Assembly: GCA_947625305.1 (NCBI GenBank)
Contig: CANQNW010000008.1
Coordinates: 32,695 to 96,694 of the forward strand
Direction: 5' to 3'
Source of the DNA: Candidatus Gastranaerophilales bacterium
Lineage (GTDB): Bacteria > Cyanobacteriota > Vampirovibrionia > Gastranaerophilales > Gastranaerophilaceae
DNA length: 64,000 nucleotides
Shown: piece by piece, positions 63,477 to 64,000 of the stretch
Layout: every line of letters starts with the position of its first letter
Numbering within the stretch: the first letter of the stretch is position 1
Program-made: the position numbers and the translations under genes
Notes under the pieces: model-generated
What the model saw: the letters and a program-made list of their open reading frames with translations, nothing else
Databases searched by the model: none
What the model was told of the DNA's origin: nothing

Positions 63477-63482
63477 AAAAAA

Positions 63483-64000
63483 ATGAAAAAAATAGATTTT
63501 AGCATGACGGATGATAATTCTGTCGGATTATACGATTGTGAATATAAAGATATATACCACTCTAAAACAGGTGCGTTAAAAGAAGCATACGAAAAATTTA
63601 TTTTGCCATCCGGTTTATTAGAATTATCAAAATCAAAACCTGAAATAAAAATTTTAGATATATGCTCCGGAATCGGATATAACAGTAAGTGTGCATTATA
63701 TTATAATAGCAATTCAAACTTGCATATTGATTGTTTAGATATAAATTCGGATTTAATATTTCTTTCACCTTTTATAAAGGATAATGTAAGTGATATCGAT
63801 TTAAAGTTATTCCTCCTTTCAGAAATTTTAAAGTTAGGTGATAATGCCCGTGAATTTTATATAAAAGACTTAGATGACATTTATAAAAAATATGCTGATT
63901 TTTTAGAGCCCTCTATAATGCTTTTTATTCAATTTTTAATTAGTGAGGGGTACATTTATAGTGGTCAGGTTTCAAATCTTTCGTTTTTACATAATATATA
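63483..64000 (+). CDS. MnmC-like SAM methyltransferase (3' end outside window)
   Basis: The start of a gene running off the window (at least 172 residues). It begins MKKIDFSMTDDNSVGLYDCE and continues YKDIYHSKTGALKEAYEKFI, then ILDICSGIGYNSKCALYY, the SAM-binding loop. This order (duty segment IYHSxxGAxxEA then DxCxGxGYN) is characteristic of the methyltransferase domain of MnmC-type proteins, which complete 5-methylaminomethyl-uridine in tRNA wobble positions. Whether it is that enzyme or a relative cannot be told from the part visible. Confidence 0.72.
   Translation, partial: MKKIDFSMTDDNSVGLYDCEYKDIYHSKTGALKEAYEKFILPSGLLELSKSKPEIKILDICSGIGYNSKCALYYNSNSNLHIDCLDINSDLIFLSPFIKDNVSDIDLKLFLLSEILKLGDNAREFYIKDLDDIYKKYADFLEPSIMLFIQFLISEGYIYSGQVSNLSFLHNI

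Noticed and set aside
63241..63482. Replication origin in the AT-rich gap
   Set aside because: Very AT-rich, but I see no DnaA-box cluster and no dnaA/dnaN neighbour.

Overview
The window is an AT-rich chromosomal segment from a fermentative, diderm bacterium. It most resembles the non-photosynthetic Cyanobacteriota (Vampirovibrionia/Melainabacteria, probably Gastranaerophilales). The best lineage clue is a DUF561/Ycf23 protein (29177-29935), a family otherwise typical of cyanobacteria and plastids. An outer membrane with LPS-like glycolipid is implied by KDO transferase (waaA), LptA- and LptC-like proteins and a large AsmA-like protein. Pyruvate:ferredoxin oxidoreductase implies anaerobic fermentation. 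The assignment is inferred from gene content, not from a search.

Layout. 1-9.8 kb: dnaG (5' truncated)-rpoD, AsmA-like, ribH, ribF and a GH13 enzyme. 9.8-16.2 kb: envelope genes (SGNH protein, GT-C glycosyltransferase, waaA) and secA. 16.4-31.3 kb: two lineage-type hypotheticals, folP, uvrC, a radical SAM/DUF815 pair, proBA, a WG-repeat lipoprotein, a TOPRIM protein, Ycf23-like and pdxJ. 31.4-44 kb: tRNA-Asn with tandem repeats, a HAD-family surface gene broken at a poly-G tract, tRNA-Glu, DHH phosphoesterase, rph, metG, prfB, a transporter and four more SGNH paralogues. 44-50.5 kb: PFOR, lptA/lptC and an Fe-S protein. 50.5-56.3 kb: tRNA-Phe with tandem repeats, then a five-gene glycan cassette in which every gene carries a poly-G tract. 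56.4-64 kb: DUF486 protein, tmRNA with repeats, GH57 enzyme, two vWA proteins, a 53-residue peptide gene, a regulator with four GntR-type winged helices, a response regulator and a partial MnmC-like gene.

Main discoveries. (1) Seven poly-G tracts of 9-10 bases lie on the coding strand of surface-glycan genes. Four are inside reading frames that are intact or reconstructable, one sits exactly at a stop codon, one is in a 5' leader and one is near the 3' end of an SGNH gene. Two genes (HAD protein, methyltransferase) are out of frame at 9 G and become single complete genes at 10 G. This is the signature of slipped-strand phase variation, with apparent ON and OFF states visible in one sequence. 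(2) Three of the four tRNA-type genes (tRNA-Asn, tRNA-Phe, tmRNA) are followed by tandem repeats (period 125, 127 and about 154 bp). Each unit restarts with a copy of that RNA's own 3' end and contains an inverted, degenerate copy of its T-arm. (3) Many genes have a perfect or near-perfect -10 box exactly 6-7 bases before the start codon and no Shine-Dalgarno, suggesting widespread leaderless mRNAs. One divergent pair has start codons only 21 bp apart.
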